5,126 bases of DNA. Origin: CALFMR01 sp035550595. GTDB taxonomy: Bacteria > Acidobacteriota > Vicinamibacteria > Vicinamibacterales > SCN-69-37. The translations under genes and the position numbers were made by a program. Numbering within the stretch: position 1 is the stretch's first letter; every line of letters begins with the position of its first letter. The stretch covers positions 1 through 5,126 of the forward strand of contig DASZOV010000169.1 of assembly GCA_035550595.1 (NCBI GenBank). Direction: 5' to 3'. This document shows, piece after piece, positions 4,637 through 5,126 of this stretch. The notes below the pieces were generated by a model. The model ran no database searches. It saw only the letters and a program-made list of their open reading frames with translations, and had not been told where the DNA came from.

Positions 4637-5126
4637 TCAGTGCGCGAGGACGTCTTCTTTCGCAGGCGCCTCGGTCTCGTCCTTGCGGGCGGACTTGAGC
4701 CCCTGGATCTGCAGGCCGGTCGCGAGCGCGGGCTTCGGCTCCTTCAGGACGACCTGACGGTAGAGCTCGGCCATGCGCTGGTTCTCCTGCTGCGCCTTGC
4801 GCGCGCGGAGCTTCTCTTCGCGCGCGTTCTTGGCGATGCCCTTCTCGTCGAGGTCGGTCTGCTTGCCCTTGGCCACGGCCTCCGGATCGAGCGCGAGCGA
4901 GTGCGACGTCGAGTCGAGCCCGACCGCCTTGCCGCCGGCGAAGATCTCGTGGCGGCCGTGCTCGTCGTACCACTTGGTGAGCGTGGCCGTCATGTGCATC
5001 TTCTCGATGATGTTCCGCCAGCCGATGCCCGTGTTGTAGGCGCAGAAGCTGATCTCGCCCTCCTGCGTCGCATACGGGATGATGCACCGCTCGGTGCGGC
5101 GGAAGTCGTAGTTGAAGAGATCCTGG
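4637..5126 (-). CDS. C-terminal 162 residues of a probable radical SAM protein; 5' end beyond window
   Basis: The frame is open from the window edge to TGA at 4637-4639. The visible part starts with QDLFNYDFRRTERC, continues with IIPYATQEGEISFCAYNTG and GWRNIIEKMHMTATL, then KWYDEHGRHEIFAGGKAVGL. Two cysteines 18 positions apart within an R-x-x-x-C...F-C-x-Y-N pattern resemble, from memory, the C-terminal end of radical SAM proteins of the MJ0619/tetraether lipid synthase (Tes) group; the CxxxCxxC cluster motif would lie upstream and is not visible. The last 90 residues are highly charged and rich in K, E, A and Q, with a probable coiled-coil stretch (about KNAREEKLRARKAQQENQR) and no membrane segment. 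A start at the internal ATG (4999) is unlikely because conserved-looking sequence precedes it. The gene is real; the family is moderately supported and the substrate unknown. Confidence 0.8.
   Translation of the reverse strand, partial: QDLFNYDFRRTERCIIPYATQEGEISFCAYNTGIGWRNIIEKMHMTATLTKWYDEHGRHEIFAGGKAVGLDSTSHSLALDPEAVAKGKQTDLDEKGIAKNAREEKLRARKAQQENQRMAELYRQVVLKEPKPALATGLQIQGLKSARKDETEAPAKEDVLAH

Noticed and set aside
4560..5087. A 175-codon minus-strand frame over the upstream gene
   Set aside because: Its sequence is Arg/Gly/Ala-rich without motifs and crosses the hairpin at 4576-4610; the other minus frame gives a coherent protein ending at 4637.

Overview
The window is GC-rich and every gene lies on the minus strand. 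Strong use of G/C in third codon positions leaves long antisense shadow frames that are not genes. In order of transcription, the layout is: the C-terminal end of a protein whose start lies beyond position 5126 (4637-5126); a complete LysR-type regulator (3624-4532); a 527-bp repeat-filled gap (3097-3623); and the first 1032 codons of the glutamate synthase large subunit gene gltB, which runs off the window at position 1. Codon usage, the gltB sequence and the style of the intergenic repeats suggest a high-GC soil or environmental bacterium. Acidobacteriota (Vicinamibacteria-like) is my best guess, but this is inference and no marker gene proves it.

Region 1-3096 is gltB. The reading frame is open from its GTG start to the window edge. 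It shows a short propeptide ahead of the catalytic Cys22, the glutamine amidotransferase domain, the central domain and the start of the FMN-binding synthase domain. The iron-sulphur cysteines and the C-terminal beta-helix domain lie outside the window. The enzyme makes two glutamates from glutamine and 2-oxoglutarate and is central to ammonium assimilation.

Region 3097-3623 is the most unusual part. It is a mosaic of 7-bp tandem repeats of at least four unit types (GGTTCNN, CTTCNNN, GTGTCGT, GTTCGAA). Compact GC-rich hairpins sit between the repeat blocks, and an 84-bp element with 18-bp inverted ends closes the tract just beyond the regulator's stop codon. None of it looks coding.

Region 3624-4532 is a LysR-type regulator with a GTG start and a strong Shine-Dalgarno. 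It lies upstream of gltB on the same strand, so a role in controlling gltB (as GltC does in Bacillus) is possible but unproven. Region 4533-4636 holds a strong hairpin at the end of the upstream gene and a possible -10 box for the regulator. Region 4637-5126 encodes 162 residues of a protein that resembles the C-terminal end of a radical SAM enzyme. Its catalytic part is out of view, so its function is uncertain.

The genes share orientation but probably not one transcript: a hairpin separates the first from the regulator, and the repeat tract separates the regulator from gltB.
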